Source: Pseudomonadota bacterium
Lineage (GTDB): Bacteria > Pseudomonadota > Gammaproteobacteria > Burkholderiales > Burkholderiaceae_C
Assembly (NCBI GenBank): GCA_963205115.1
Contig: CAUJHV010000049.1
Location: 186,001-250,000, forward strand
DNA: 64,000 bases
Direction: 5' to 3'
The notes under the pieces are model-generated. The model saw nothing but the letters and a program-made list of their open reading frames with translations, searched no databases and was not told where the DNA came from. Of this stretch, positions 18,739 through 28,490 are shown in pieces. The position numbers were made by a program, and so were the translations under genes. Positions within the stretch are counted from its first letter, which is position 1. Each line of letters opens with the position of its first letter.

Positions 18739-19794
18739 TCACCGGTCCAGGTCTTGCGGCAGCGTGGGGCCGGGTTCCTCGCCCTCGGGCACGTCTGCCA
18801 GCAGTGCGGCGGCGTTGTTGACCAGCGGCCAGGCCAGAGCGGCTCCCGTGCCATCCGTACTGTCCATGCCGAGCTCGAGCAGCGGTGCCGCCCGGAACAG
18901 CGACAGGGCTTGATCCAGCCCCGGCTGCGGGTGACTGCGGCAGAACACGCAGTAATCGGTGACGGGTGGCGCCAGTCGCGACGCGACCATCAAGGCCGCC
19001 AAGGCCGGCACGCCGTCGATCATCAACAGGCTCCGACGGCCCGCGCCAGCCAGCATCACACCGGCCAGCAGCGCGATCTCGAAGCCGCCGAGTGCGGCCA
19101 GCACATCCACGGGGTCGGTGACGTCCCGATGCCGCGCTTGCGCACCCTGGACGATGCCCATCAGCCGCGACAGCTGTTCGTTGTCCATGTGCGGGCCGGA
19201 CACCAGCAGGTCGCGCACCGAGGTGTCGGTCAGGCGCGAGAGCACAAGTGCTGCGCTCTCACGCGAGCCCACACCGACGCCGGCACACATCAGCACGTTG
19301 CCTGGCAGGGTCTCGGCGAATTCCATGCCGGCGCGGATGGCGGCATGGGCTTGATCCGCCGACATCGCCGCGCTCACGCGTGAATTGCGCGTGCCGTGGG
19401 CGATCTTGCGCACCAGCAGGGTTTCGTGCGCGGTCAGGTTCTCGGCGATGCCGGCGTCGACCACCGTCAGCGCGACCTGCTGCATGCGCGTGAGCACATT
19501 CAGCGGCAGCCGGCGATGCAGGATCTGCTGGACGAGATCGTGGGTCTGGTGCCGCTGCGGCGCAGCCAGGCCTTCCACTGCCAGGCCGTGGTCTGCAGCG
19601 GCGATGACCATCTGCGGCGTATGCAGTCGCGGCTTGAGCGAGTTCTGCATCAGGCCGATGCGCACGGCCAGCGGCTCGAGCTCGCCGAGGCTGCCCACAC
19701 GCTCGGCCCGCTGCGCGAGTTTCTCGAGCAATGCGCGCTCGAGCCGTGGGTTCGAGGTGGGGGCGATCAGGAATCGACCGGGCGGCGTTGTCAT
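18739..19794 (-). CDS. CobT-like phosphoribosyltransferase homologue with altered active-site motifs
   Basis: A 351-residue protein of the nicotinate-nucleotide:dimethylbenzimidazole phosphoribosyltransferase (CobT) fold. Family traits: IAAADHGLAVEG (about 65-75), the Gly-rich LLMIDGVPALAALMVA region and DGTGAALAWPLV near the end. Key differences: the catalytic Glu of the EGTGA motif is Asp (D314), and the family's GxMGIGNTTA loop reads GVGVGSRES (172-180). It may still use another base or serve another nucleotide reaction. No cobalamin genes lie nearby; the neighbours are gspC (convergent) and ilvA (upstream, same strand). ATG at 19794 preferred over a GTG at 19821. Confidence 0.65.
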   Translation of the reverse strand: MTTPPGRFLIAPTSNPRLERALLEKLAQRAERVGSLGELEPLAVRIGLMQNSLKPRLHTPQMVIAAADHGLAVEGLAAPQRHQTHDLVQQILHRRLPLNVLTRMQQVALTVVDAGIAENLTAHETLLVRKIAHGTRNSRVSAAMSADQAHAAIRAGMEFAETLPGNVLMCAGVGVGSRESAALVLSRLTDTSVRDLLVSGPHMDNEQLSRLMGIVQGAQARHRDVTDPVDVLAALGGFEIALLAGVMLAGAGRRSLLMIDGVPALAALMVASRLAPPVTDYCVFCRSHPQPGLDQALSLFRAAPLLELGMDSTDGTGAALAWPLVNNAAALLADVPEGEEPGPTLPQDLDR

Positions 19795-19843
19795 GTGGCG
19801 TCGGAGTGTACGCAGTGTCACGCGCAGATCATCGATTCGCCCG

Positions 19844-21397
<1,554 letters not shown>

Positions 21398-21455
21398 CGG
21401 GTGCGGCGTGGCCTCTTGGAAGGGGCGCGATGATACGCGGCGACACCAGAAAAAA

Positions 21456-21480
21456 GGCCCGGAGCTTGTGGCTCCGGGCC
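21456..21480 (-). terminator. Intrinsic terminator in the ilvA leader (candidate attenuator)
   Basis: Read on the minus strand, a perfect 10-bp stem GGCCCGGAGC / GCTCCGGGCC with loop CACAA is followed directly by six T (21455-21450). It lies between the ilvA promoter and the ilvA start codon, 53 nt before the latter. There is no other minus-strand gene upstream that it could end, because the gene to the right is on the plus strand. A competing hairpin TCCACC...GGTGGA occupies 21484-21504 just upstream. Confidence 0.75.
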
Positions 21481-21548
21481 GAATCCACCAGTTGAGGAGG
21501 TGGAGGAGACAACCGATGAGATGGACCGTTGGTCACATCGATGGACAC

Positions 21549-21576
21549 AGTCTAGCATCGCCATGCTGCGTTGCAA
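21549..21576 (-). promoter_or_regulatory. Putative sigma-70 promoter of ilvA
   Basis: On the minus strand: -35 TTGCAA (21576-21571), a 16-bp spacer and -10 TAGACT (21554-21549). Transcription would start near 21542, giving a leader of about 145 nt that contains the terminator hairpin. Elements inferred by eye. Confidence 0.5.
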
Positions 21577-21645
21577 CATCCCCCGCCGGAATTGCCGGTG
21601 CGGATTAGGGAGACCCCTCCAGCAGCAGGTGCAGGTCACAATCCC

Positions 21646-22134
21646 ATGCCATCGGCATCTGCTCAGGACGCCCCGGACGCGGGCGCGCGCACCACGATGG
21701 ATTGCACTGTTCACTGGATCTCCGGCGCCGGCATGGCCTTCGCGGCCGAAACCGGCAGCGGCCACCTGCTGACCATGGATGGCGCCCCCGATGGCGGCGG
21801 GCGCAATCTGGCCCCGCGGCCCATGGAGACCCTTCTGGCAGGTGCCGGCGGCTGTACCGCCTACGACGTCGTGCTGATCCTCAAGCGGGGCCGCCATGCC
21901 GTCACGGGCTGTGAGGTGCGCGTGAAAGCCGAACGTGCCGACACGGACCCGAAGGTCTTCACCCGTATCCATCTGCACTTCGTGGTCACCGGGCGCGGTG
22001 TGCCCGCGGCGGCCGTCGAGCGCGCGATCGCCCTGTCGCACGAAAAGTATTGCTCCGCGACGATCATGCTCAGCCGCACGGCCGAAGTGACTACAAGCTT
22101 CGACCTGGTCGATACCACGACGCCTGACCGGTAA
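21646..22134 (+). CDS. OsmC family peroxidase-like protein
   Basis: A 162-residue protein of the OsmC/Ohr superfamily. It holds PMETLLAGAGGCTAYDVVLIL, with the first redox Cys, and LSHEKYCSATIMLS, with the second; such Cys pairs reduce organic hydroperoxides in characterised members, while many YhfA-like members have unknown substrates. This one resembles the YhfA-type group by its SHEKYC motif. A start at 21697 (MDCTVHW) would trim 17 non-conserved residues and is also plausible. It is divergent from ilvA and separated from the porin by 332 bp. Confidence 0.85.
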   Translation: MPSASAQDAPDAGARTTMDCTVHWISGAGMAFAAETGSGHLLTMDGAPDGGGRNLAPRPMETLLAGAGGCTAYDVVLILKRGRHAVTGCEVRVKAERADTDPKVFTRIHLHFVVTGRGVPAAAVERAIALSHEKYCSATIMLSRTAEVTTSFDLVDTTTPDR

Positions 22135-22466
22135 GCGGATGTGCCGGTGCGATGCGGCGCCGGCCGGCGCCTGGGTGCGCGCGAAGCTTGCCAGGTCCGC
22201 CGCTCGCACCGGGCGTGGGCATCGCTCGGCACCCGTATGGCGCCCTCACGTGAAGCGCCTCGCGCGGCGTCCCTGCCCCGTCCGGTCGCGTTGTGACGAG
22301 ACAACATCCCCGGAAGTTTTCTGGCCCAAAGCTTTGCAAGCGCTCGGCCGGTCTGGTGGAATAGCGTCAACTTCCCTAGCGGAGGTAGGCCTGATCGGCA
22401 TCCACATGGATGTCCCGGGTGACACCTTGATCGGGACGTCTTGTTTCAACCATGGAGATAGTTGCA
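22135..22466. other. Intergenic region upstream of the porin
   Basis: No gene is supported here. The first 150 bases are GC-rich like the coding DNA; the last 150 are less GC-rich and probably hold the porin promoter. A weak candidate is TTGCAA (22334-22339) with a -10-like GGAATA (22358-22363), spacer 18 bp, which would leave an untranslated leader of about 95 nt with the small hairpin CATCCACATGGATG. Nothing else recognisable. Confidence 0.5.
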
Positions 22467-23498
22467 ATGAAAAAATCTCTGATCGCTCTCGCCACGCTGG
22501 CCGCGTTCGCGGGTGCCGCATCGGCCCAATCGTCGGTCACGCTGTTCGGCGTCGTTGACCTGTCTGCAGCGCACGTCAGCAACGGCGGCGGCACGCAGAG
22601 AGTCATGAACAGCAACAGCTACAACAGCAATCGTCTGGGCTTCCGCGGTGTGGAAGACCTCGGCGGTGGCATGACGGCTCAGTTCTGGCTGGAAGCCGGC
22701 ATGGGCAACGACGTCGGCACGGTGGGCGGTGGCTCGCTGACCACGGCGAGCTCCCAGATGTTCAACCGTCGTTCGACCCTGGGTCTGACGGGTGGCTTCG
22801 GCGAGATCCGCCTCGGCCGCGACTACACGCCGCAGTTCTGGAACACCACGGTGTTCGATGCCTTCGGCACCAACGGCCCCGGCAGCTCGCTGAACCTGTC
22901 GACCGGCGCTTCTGGCCTCGGTTCTGGTGCCACGACCTTCGTGCGCGCCAACAACAGCATCGGCTACTTCCTGCCGGGCGGCCTGGGCGGCCTGTATGGC
23001 CAAGTCCAGGTTTCCGCTGGCGAAAACGCCATCGGCAACAAGCACACCAGCTTCCGCCTGGGCTACGCCGCGGGTCCGCTGAACGTGTCTGTCGCCACCA
23101 GCAAGACCGAGACCGGCGTCAACGACTTCAAGATGAGCAACATTGGTGCCTCTTATGACTTCGGCGCTGCCAAGGTCATGGGCTACATCAACAACTCGAA
23201 GTTCGGCGCGGTCAAGGAGCGTCTGACGCACCTGGGCCTGACGGCTCCGTTCGGTGCCACGACGCTGCGTGCCGGTTACACGCAGAACAACACCAGCGGT
23301 GGTGGTTTTGACGCCCGCGATGCGAAGCAATTCGCCATCGGCCTGGTCTATGACCTGTCCAAGCGTACGGCTCTGTACACCGATTTCTCGCGCATCTCGA
23401 ACAGCGCGGGTGCCAACTACTCGGTGGGTAGCGGCGCTGCCAACACGCTGGGCCACAGCGCTCGCGGCTTCGACGTGGGTGTCCGTCACGCCTTCTGA
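22467..23498 (+). CDS. Outer membrane porin, Gram-negative trimeric type
   Basis: A 343-residue porin. The signal peptide MKKSLIALATLAAFAGAASA is followed by the classic betaproteobacterial start QSSVTLFGVVDLSAAHVSNG. Also typical are NRLGFRGVEDLGGGMTAQFWLE, FNRRSTLGLTGGFGEIRLGR and the C-terminal VGVRHAF, whose last Phe is the outer membrane insertion signal. It should form a 16-stranded diffusion channel. GGAGA lies at the right distance before the ATG at 22467. Codon use is more even and less G/C-ending than in its neighbours, as expected for a very highly expressed gene. An intrinsic terminator follows. Confidence 0.95.
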   Translation: MKKSLIALATLAAFAGAASAQSSVTLFGVVDLSAAHVSNGGGTQRVMNSNSYNSNRLGFRGVEDLGGGMTAQFWLEAGMGNDVGTVGGGSLTTASSQMFNRRSTLGLTGGFGEIRLGRDYTPQFWNTTVFDAFGTNGPGSSLNLSTGASGLGSGATTFVRANNSIGYFLPGGLGGLYGQVQVSAGENAIGNKHTSFRLGYAAGPLNVSVATSKTETGVNDFKMSNIGASYDFGAAKVMGYINNSKFGAVKERLTHLGLTAPFGATTLRAGYTQNNTSGGGFDARDAKQFAIGLVYDLSKRTALYTDFSRISNSAGANYSVGSGAANTLGHSARGFDVGVRHAF

Positions 23499-23546
23499 TA
23501 GGGCTGCTTGATGTCTCCGGCTGAAAGGTCGGAGACTCTCAACCAA

Positions 23547-23572
23547 CAAAGGTCGCCCATGGGCGACCTTTG
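23547..23572 (+). terminator. Intrinsic terminator after the porin gene
   Basis: A perfect inverted repeat CAAAGGTCGCCC / GGGCGACCTTTG with almost no loop (effective stem about 11 bp, loop CATG), followed by TGCTTTT. A smaller hairpin GTCTCCG...CGGAGAC at 23513-23536 precedes it. It separates the highly expressed porin from the 3-hydroxybutyrate dehydrogenase gene. Confidence 0.8.
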
Positions 23573-23593
23573 TGCTTTTGACTCTCGAATGGG

Positions 23594-24373
23594 ATGAGCA
23601 ACATGCTGAAAGGCAAGACGGCATTGGTGACCGGGTCGACCAGCGGGATCGGCCTGGGCATGGCGATGGCGATGGCGCGCCAGGGCGCGAACATCGTGCT
23701 GAACGGTTTCGGTGACATCGAGGCCGCCCGGGCGCAGGTCGCGGCGCTCGGCGTGCGCGTGGGCTACCACGGTGCGGACATGAGCAAACCCGACCAGATC
23801 GAAGCCATGATGGCCTACGCGGCCAGCGAGTTCGGTGGTGTGGATGTGCTGGTGAACAACGCGGGCATCCAGCACGTGGCGGAGATCGACCAGTTCCCGG
23901 TCGAGCGCTGGGACGCGATCATCTCGATCAATCTCAGCTCGGCCTTTCACACGATGCGCCTGGCCCTGCCGACCATGAAGTCGCGTGGCTGGGGACGCAT
24001 CATCAACGTGGCCTCTGTCCACGGCCTGGTGGCGTCGACAGCCAAGTCCGCCTATGTGGCGGCCAAGCACGGAATCGTCGGCCTGACCAAGGTGGCCGCG
24101 CTCGAGACGGCCACGACCGGCGTGACCGTCAACGCCATCTGCCCGGGCTGGGTGCTGACTCCGCTGGTTCAGAAGCAGGTGGATGCGCGCGCGCAGCGCG
24201 ACGGCATCGACAACGAAGCCGCCAAGCGTGCGCTGCTGGCCGAGAAAGAGCCTTCGATGCAGTTCACGACGCCCGAAGAACTGGCCGAGTTGGCTTTGTT
24301 CTTCTGCTCGCCGGCCGCGAACAACGTGCGCGGCGTGGCCTGGGCGATGGATGGCGGCTGGACCGCCCAGTAG
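23594..24373 (+). CDS. bdhA: D-3-hydroxybutyrate dehydrogenase
   Basis: A 259-residue short-chain dehydrogenase. NAD-binding Gly motif TGSTSGIGLG, NNAG at about residues 88-91, and the catalytic Ser141, Tyr154 and Lys158 (ASVHGLVAS, SAYVAAKHG) are present. The sequence from GLTKVAALETATTGVTVNAICPGWVLTPLVQKQ onward, cut here into parts VNAICPGWV and TPLVQKQV, and the end AWAMDGGWTAQ match 3-hydroxybutyrate dehydrogenases, which link the polyhydroxybutyrate/ketone pool to acetoacetate. It stands alone after the porin terminator. A more general SDR function cannot be excluded, but the match is strong. Confidence 0.9.
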   Translation: MSNMLKGKTALVTGSTSGIGLGMAMAMARQGANIVLNGFGDIEAARAQVAALGVRVGYHGADMSKPDQIEAMMAYAASEFGGVDVLVNNAGIQHVAEIDQFPVERWDAIISINLSSAFHTMRLALPTMKSRGWGRIINVASVHGLVASTAKSAYVAAKHGIVGLTKVAALETATTGVTVNAICPGWVLTPLVQKQVDARAQRDGIDNEAAKRALLAEKEPSMQFTTPEELAELALFFCSPAANNVRGVAWAMDGGWTAQ

Positions 24374-24437
24374 GTACAGGCATTGACTGCCCGGCGCCGC
24401 AGGGCGGCCGGGTGCCGCCGTCAGTCCCGCGCAGGTA

Positions 24438-24926
24438 TCAGTTGCGCGGCGCCGCAGGCGCGGCAGCCGTGCCCGCGGGCGCCTTGGTGACGCGCACCTT
24501 GCCCCCGGTGGTCACGATGATCACGGGGTCGCCCGCCTTGAGCACTTCCTGGCCGGTGGCCTGGACGATGGCGCGCCGCTCGCCGTTGCGCAGCTGAACC
24601 AGGATCTCCTGGGCGCTTTCGTGCGTGGAGCTGCGCTCCACGGCGTTGCCGATGACGGCGCCGGCCACGGCGCCGAGCACCCCGACAACCACCGACTCGC
24701 GCCGCCCGCCGACCGAGCTGCCGGCGATGCCACCGACCACACCGCCGGCGGTGGCGCCCAGGCCACTCTGTTTGCCGTCGACCGTGACGGCGCGCGTCGA
24801 CAGCACGGTGGCGTCCACCACCGATGACATCCGGTTGGCGTCGTCGCGGCTGATGACATCAGGGCTCGTCGTGGTGCAAGCGGATACGAGTGCGGCCAGC
24901 ACGGCAGCGATGACAGTTCGGTTCAT
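24438..24926 (-). CDS. SlyB/Pcp-like outer membrane lipoprotein
   Basis: A 162-residue lipoprotein. The lipobox LVSAC gives an acylated Cys at residue 17. The centre is a Gly-zipper (GATAGGVVGGIAGSSVGG, then VVGVLGAVAGAVIGNAVE), typical of the glycine-zipper 2TM family that includes SlyB and Pcp, and the C-terminal part has VQLRNGERRAIVQ and GDPVIIVTTGGKVRV. SlyB-like proteins stabilise the outer membrane; the exact role is unknown. Start at MNRTVIAAVLAAL, preceded by an AGGAGAA ribosome site; it converges with bdhA. Confidence 0.88.
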   Translation of the reverse strand: MNRTVIAAVLAALVSACTTTSPDVISRDDANRMSSVVDATVLSTRAVTVDGKQSGLGATAGGVVGGIAGSSVGGRRESVVVGVLGAVAGAVIGNAVERSSTHESAQEILVQLRNGERRAIVQATGQEVLKAGDPVIIVTTGGKVRVTKAPAGTAAAPAAPRN

Positions 24927-25090
24927 GCAGTTCTCCTGTGCCACCAACGCGCGCTGAAATGCGCCCGTTGACGGCGGCGGCGGTCAGTATGGCGCGCAGG
25001 TGCGCACCGCGTCCCGCCGCGCAGGCTTTCGGACGGCAAAGAAGTGTGTCCGCGCCGGACGCGCGAGCGCGTTGACGCAGGCGAGAGCGC

Positions 25091-25648
25091 CTAGGCGTGC
25101 AGGCGTGAGCTGCGCGGAACGCTGGCCAGCAGGAACTCCATCTGGTCGGCCAGGATGCGACGCCCGCGCAGGATCATGTCCTCGTGCAGGCTCGGCACAT
25201 AGGGCAGGAAGAGCAGCGACATGTGCGCCTCCTCCGGCATGCGGTTGCCCTTCTGGCCATTGCACGAGCGGCAGGCCGTGATGCAGTTCATCCAGGAATC
25301 GACCCCGCCGCGCGACACCGGCACGATGTGTTCGCGCGTCAGGTCATCGAAGGCGAAATGGCCACCGCAGTAGGCGCACACATAGCGATCACGCACGAAA
25401 AGCTTGGGGTTGCTGAGTGCCGGGGTGAGGCGCCAGGCCCGGGAGGGAATCGCGCCGCGCACCGCCACGATGGGGTGGACCTCGATGCGGGACTGCAGGC
25501 CCGTAGTCCGCTGGATGCCGCCACGCAAGATCTGGCAGGTGACGCCGAGCGTCCACGCGACCGCGTCGCTGGCATACAGGGTCGCCGCCTCGCGGGCGGT
25601 GATCCAGGCCTGCGGCCTTCCGGACACATCGAGCTGCAACACATCCAT
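25091..25648 (-). CDS. HNH endonuclease family protein
   Basis: A 185-residue protein with an HNH nuclease domain: CAYCGGHF, then REHIVPVSRGG with the catalytic His, then NCITACRSCNGQKGN with the second zinc Cys pair. An N-terminal region of about 75 residues (MDVLQLDVSGRPQAWITARE) is typical of the widely conserved chromosomal HNH proteins of Proteobacteria. These have no defined role and are not linked here to restriction or phage genes. Divergent from the TetR regulator across 274 bp. Confidence 0.85.
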   Translation of the reverse strand: MDVLQLDVSGRPQAWITAREAATLYASDAVAWTLGVTCQILRGGIQRTTGLQSRIEVHPIVAVRGAIPSRAWRLTPALSNPKLFVRDRYVCAYCGGHFAFDDLTREHIVPVSRGGVDSWMNCITACRSCNGQKGNRMPEEAHMSLLFLPYVPSLHEDMILRGRRILADQMEFLLASVPRSSRLHA

Positions 25649-25922
25649 GAGGGGCCCTCATCGCGTGTGGAATTTCGAGCATAGCAAGTTTCGGACCTCC
25701 TACGCGAGGCCGGGCCGAACTTGACATCCCGGACCCGGGGTATGCCGGCGGCGAGAGCTAGGGTCATGCACCTAGAAAAACCGCGTCTTCCCGGTACCGC
25801 AGTGCCCCAGGTGTCCTCAAAATAGCACGACCGTTCGTACCAATTCCGGTGTGCGACGCCGCACCCAATCCGAGCCACGTCACGGCCACAGCCCAAAGAC
25901 CGCCAAGCCACGCCGAACCCCA
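25649..25922. other. Divergent regulatory region between the HNH and TetR genes
   Basis: No gene is supported. A TTGACA element is at 25721-25726, without a good -10 at 17 bp. An inverted repeat that fits a TetR operator lies at 25825-25840. The rest is featureless GC-rich DNA. Confidence 0.5.
25825..25840. promoter_or_regulatory. Candidate TetR operator
   Basis: GCACGACCGTTCGTAC contains the inverted repeat ACGA-CCGT-TCGT. It lies about 85 bp before the TetR start codon, the usual place of a self-repressing operator. Assignment to this regulator is inferred from position and symmetry only. Confidence 0.4.
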
Positions 25923-26585
25923 ATGACCACGAGAGCCGAGTTCCCCCACGCCACGCGCGGCCTGCACAAGGGTCAGCAGACGCGCGCCGCGATCCTCGAC
26001 GCTGCCTTGGGTCTGGCCTCGCAGATGGGTCTGGAAGGTCTGTCGATCGGCGCCTTGGCCGAGGTGACGCAGATGAGCAAGTCCGGCGTTTTCGCCCACT
26101 TCGGCTCTCGCGAGGAATTGCAGATCTCCGTCATCCGCGAATACCACCACCGCTTCGAGGAAGAGATCTTCTTTCCCTCGATCGCCGAAGCCCGCGGGCT
26201 GCCGCGTCTGCGGGCGCTTTTCGAACGCTGGGTGCGCCGCGTCTCGATGGAAGTCGACTCGGGCTGCATCTACATCAGCGGCGCGGTGGAGTTCGACGAC
26301 CGGCCCGGCCCCGTGCGCGACGCGCTGGCCCAGATGGTGGTGTCCTGGCACCAGGCCTTGCGCAAAGCGATACGGCTGGCCGTCGAAACCGGCCACCTCA
26401 AACCCGGGACCGACCCGGTACAGATGCTCTTTGAAATGCACGGCCTGATCCTGGCGCTGCACCACGACGCACGATTTCTCAAGATTCCGGGTGCGCTGGA
26501 CCGTGCCCGCCTGGGTTTCGATCGCCTGCTGCAGCACTACGCCCAGCCCGATGCCGCCATGGCGACCCCACCCGGATCCGCCTGA
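25923..26585 (+). CDS. TetR/AcrR family regulator of the beta-oxidation cluster
   Basis: A 220-residue repressor. The N-terminal HTH (TRAAILDAALGLA, then LSIGALAEVTQMSKSGVFAH) is intact, with the Phe-Gly-Ser-Arg that follows helix 3 in TetR proteins. The C-terminal ligand domain (VDSGCIYISGAVEFDDRPGP) resembles TetR proteins found beside acyl-CoA dehydrogenases, so acyl-CoA is a likely inducer, as an inference. It lies 29 bp upstream of the acyl-CoA dehydrogenase gene on the same strand and is probably co-transcribed. A frame extension to 25851 is Arg/Pro-rich and unlikely. Confidence 0.85.
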   Translation: MTTRAEFPHATRGLHKGQQTRAAILDAALGLASQMGLEGLSIGALAEVTQMSKSGVFAHFGSREELQISVIREYHHRFEEEIFFPSIAEARGLPRLRALFERWVRRVSMEVDSGCIYISGAVEFDDRPGPVRDALAQMVVSWHQALRKAIRLAVETGHLKPGTDPVQMLFEMHGLILALHHDARFLKIPGALDRARLGFDRLLQHYAQPDAAMATPPGSA

Positions 26586-26614
26586 ATCACGACCTCACAC
26601 GACAGGGAACCCCC

Positions 26615-28405
26615 ATGCCGACCTATACGCCCCCCTTGCGCGACATGCAGTTCGTGCTGCACGAGGTACTGAACGCTTCGGAAACGCTGAAGCTGCTGCC
26701 GCGCCACGCGGACGTCGACAAGGACACGATCAACGCCGTGCTCGAAGAGGCCGGAAAGTTTGCGGCCGAAGTGGTCTTTCCGCTCAACCAGACCGGTGAC
26801 CGCCAAGGCTGCGCACTGGACCTGGCGACCCACGAAGTCAAGGCGCCTGACGGCTTCAAGGCCGCGTACGACAAGTACGTCGAAGGCGGCTGGCCCAGCC
26901 TGAGCTGCGACCCCGAATACGGCGGCCAGGGCCTGCCCCTGGTGCTCAACCAGTGCCTGTACGAGATGCTGAATTCCGCCAACCAGGCGTGGACGATGTA
27001 CCCGGGCCTGTCGCATGGCGCCTATGAGTGCCTGCACGCCCACGGCACACCCGAGCAGAAGGCCCTGTACCTGCCCAAGCTGACCGGAGGCGTGTGGACC
27101 GGCACGATGTGCCTGACCGAGCCGCATTGCGGCACCGACCTGGGCATGCTGCGGACCAAGGCCGAGCCGCAGCCCGATGGCAGCTACCGCATCACCGGCC
27201 AGAAGATCTTCATCTCGGCCGGCGAACACGATCTGGCGCCCAACATCATCCACCTCGTCCTGGCGCGCCTGCCGGACGCGCCCGCCGGCAGCAAGGGCAT
27301 CTCGCTGTTCGTCGTGCCCAAGTACCAGGTGAATGCCGACGGCAGCCTGGGCGCGCGCAACGGCATCGCCTGCAGCGCGATCGAGCACAAGATGGGCATC
27401 CACGGCAACGCCACCTGCCAGCTGGACCTCGACGGCGCCGTCGGTACGCTGGTGGGCGCGCCGCACAAGGGCCTGGCCGCGATGTTCGTGATGATGAACG
27501 CCGCCCGCCTGGGCGTGGGCAACCAGTCGCTGGGCCTGACCGAGGTGGCCTACCAGAGCGCAGCCGCCTACGCGAAGGACCGCATCCAGATGCGTTCGCT
27601 CAGCGGCGTGAAGCAGCCCGACAAGCCCGCCGACACGATCATCGTGCACCCGGACGTGCGCAAGATGCTGCTGACAGCGAGGGCCTACGCCGAAGGCGCG
27701 CGCGCGCTGGCCATCTTCGTCGCGCTGCTCATCGACAAGGAACTCTGCAGCGACGACGAGGACGAGCGCAAGGCATCGGCCGACATGGTGGCCGTGCTCA
27801 CGCCGATCTGCAAGGCCTTCATGACTGACAACGGCTGGATCGCCACCTCGCACTGCATGCAGGTCTTCGGCGGCCACGGCTACATCCAGGCCTCTGGCAT
27901 GGAGCAGTACGTGCGCGATGCCCGCATCAACATGATCTACGAGGGCACCAACACCATCCAGAGCCTGGACCTGCTGGGCCGCAAGGTGTTGGGCGACAAC
28001 GGCGCCAAGCTGAAGAAGTTCGGCAAGCTGGTCGCCGACTTCATCGAGGAGGAAGGCGTCAACGAGGCGATGCAGGAGTTCGTCAACCCGCTGGCGGACC
28101 TCGGCGACAAGGTGACGAAGCTGACCACCGAACTGGGCATGAAGGCCATGGGCAATGCCGACGAAGTGGGCGGCGCCGCGGTCGACTACCTGCGCGTCGT
28201 GGGCCACTTGGTCTTTGCCTACTTCGTCGCCCGCATGGCCAAGGTCGCGCTCGAGAAGCAGTCTGGCGGCGACCCGTTCTACACCGCCAAGCTGCACACG
28301 GCCCGCTTCTACTTCGCCAAGCTGTTGCCGGAAACGGCGGGCCTGATCCGCACGGCGCGTGCCGGTGCGGCGCCGCTGATGGCGATGGAAGAATCGATGT
28401 TCTGA
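26615..28405 (+). CDS. Acyl-CoA dehydrogenase, large DmdC/AcdA type
   Basis: A 596-residue FAD enzyme that oxidises an acyl-CoA to the 2-enoyl-CoA. Seen: the N-terminal helical domain, the FAD/substrate segment TMCLTEPHCGTDLG followed by ITGQKIFISAGEHD, and the catalytic Glu in IYEGTNTIQSLDLLGRKV (about residues 444-461). A C-terminal extension of about 130 residues (ACDH_C type) marks the long family that includes 3-methylmercaptopropionyl-CoA dehydrogenase DmdC and many fatty acyl-CoA enzymes. Chain-length preference cannot be read. It heads the fad genes after the TetR regulator. Confidence 0.92.
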   Translation: MPTYTPPLRDMQFVLHEVLNASETLKLLPRHADVDKDTINAVLEEAGKFAAEVVFPLNQTGDRQGCALDLATHEVKAPDGFKAAYDKYVEGGWPSLSCDPEYGGQGLPLVLNQCLYEMLNSANQAWTMYPGLSHGAYECLHAHGTPEQKALYLPKLTGGVWTGTMCLTEPHCGTDLGMLRTKAEPQPDGSYRITGQKIFISAGEHDLAPNIIHLVLARLPDAPAGSKGISLFVVPKYQVNADGSLGARNGIACSAIEHKMGIHGNATCQLDLDGAVGTLVGAPHKGLAAMFVMMNAARLGVGNQSLGLTEVAYQSAAAYAKDRIQMRSLSGVKQPDKPADTIIVHPDVRKMLLTARAYAEGARALAIFVALLIDKELCSDDEDERKASADMVAVLTPICKAFMTDNGWIATSHCMQVFGGHGYIQASGMEQYVRDARINMIYEGTNTIQSLDLLGRKVLGDNGAKLKKFGKLVADFIEEEGVNEAMQEFVNPLADLGDKVTKLTTELGMKAMGNADEVGGAAVDYLRVVGHLVFAYFVARMAKVALEKQSGGDPFYTAKLHTARFYFAKLLPETAGLIRTARAGAAPLMAMEESMF

Positions 28406-28490
28406 GCGACGCGCCGACCGGGCAGGCCGGCGGCGTAGAGTCGATCGGCCCTGCGCGGGCCATCCTTCGAAAAACCACCTGGAGACCCCC

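Noticed and set aside
24374..24437. GC-rich inverted repeat between bdhA and the SlyB-like gene as a terminator
   Set aside because: The stem is imperfect and no run of T follows on either strand.
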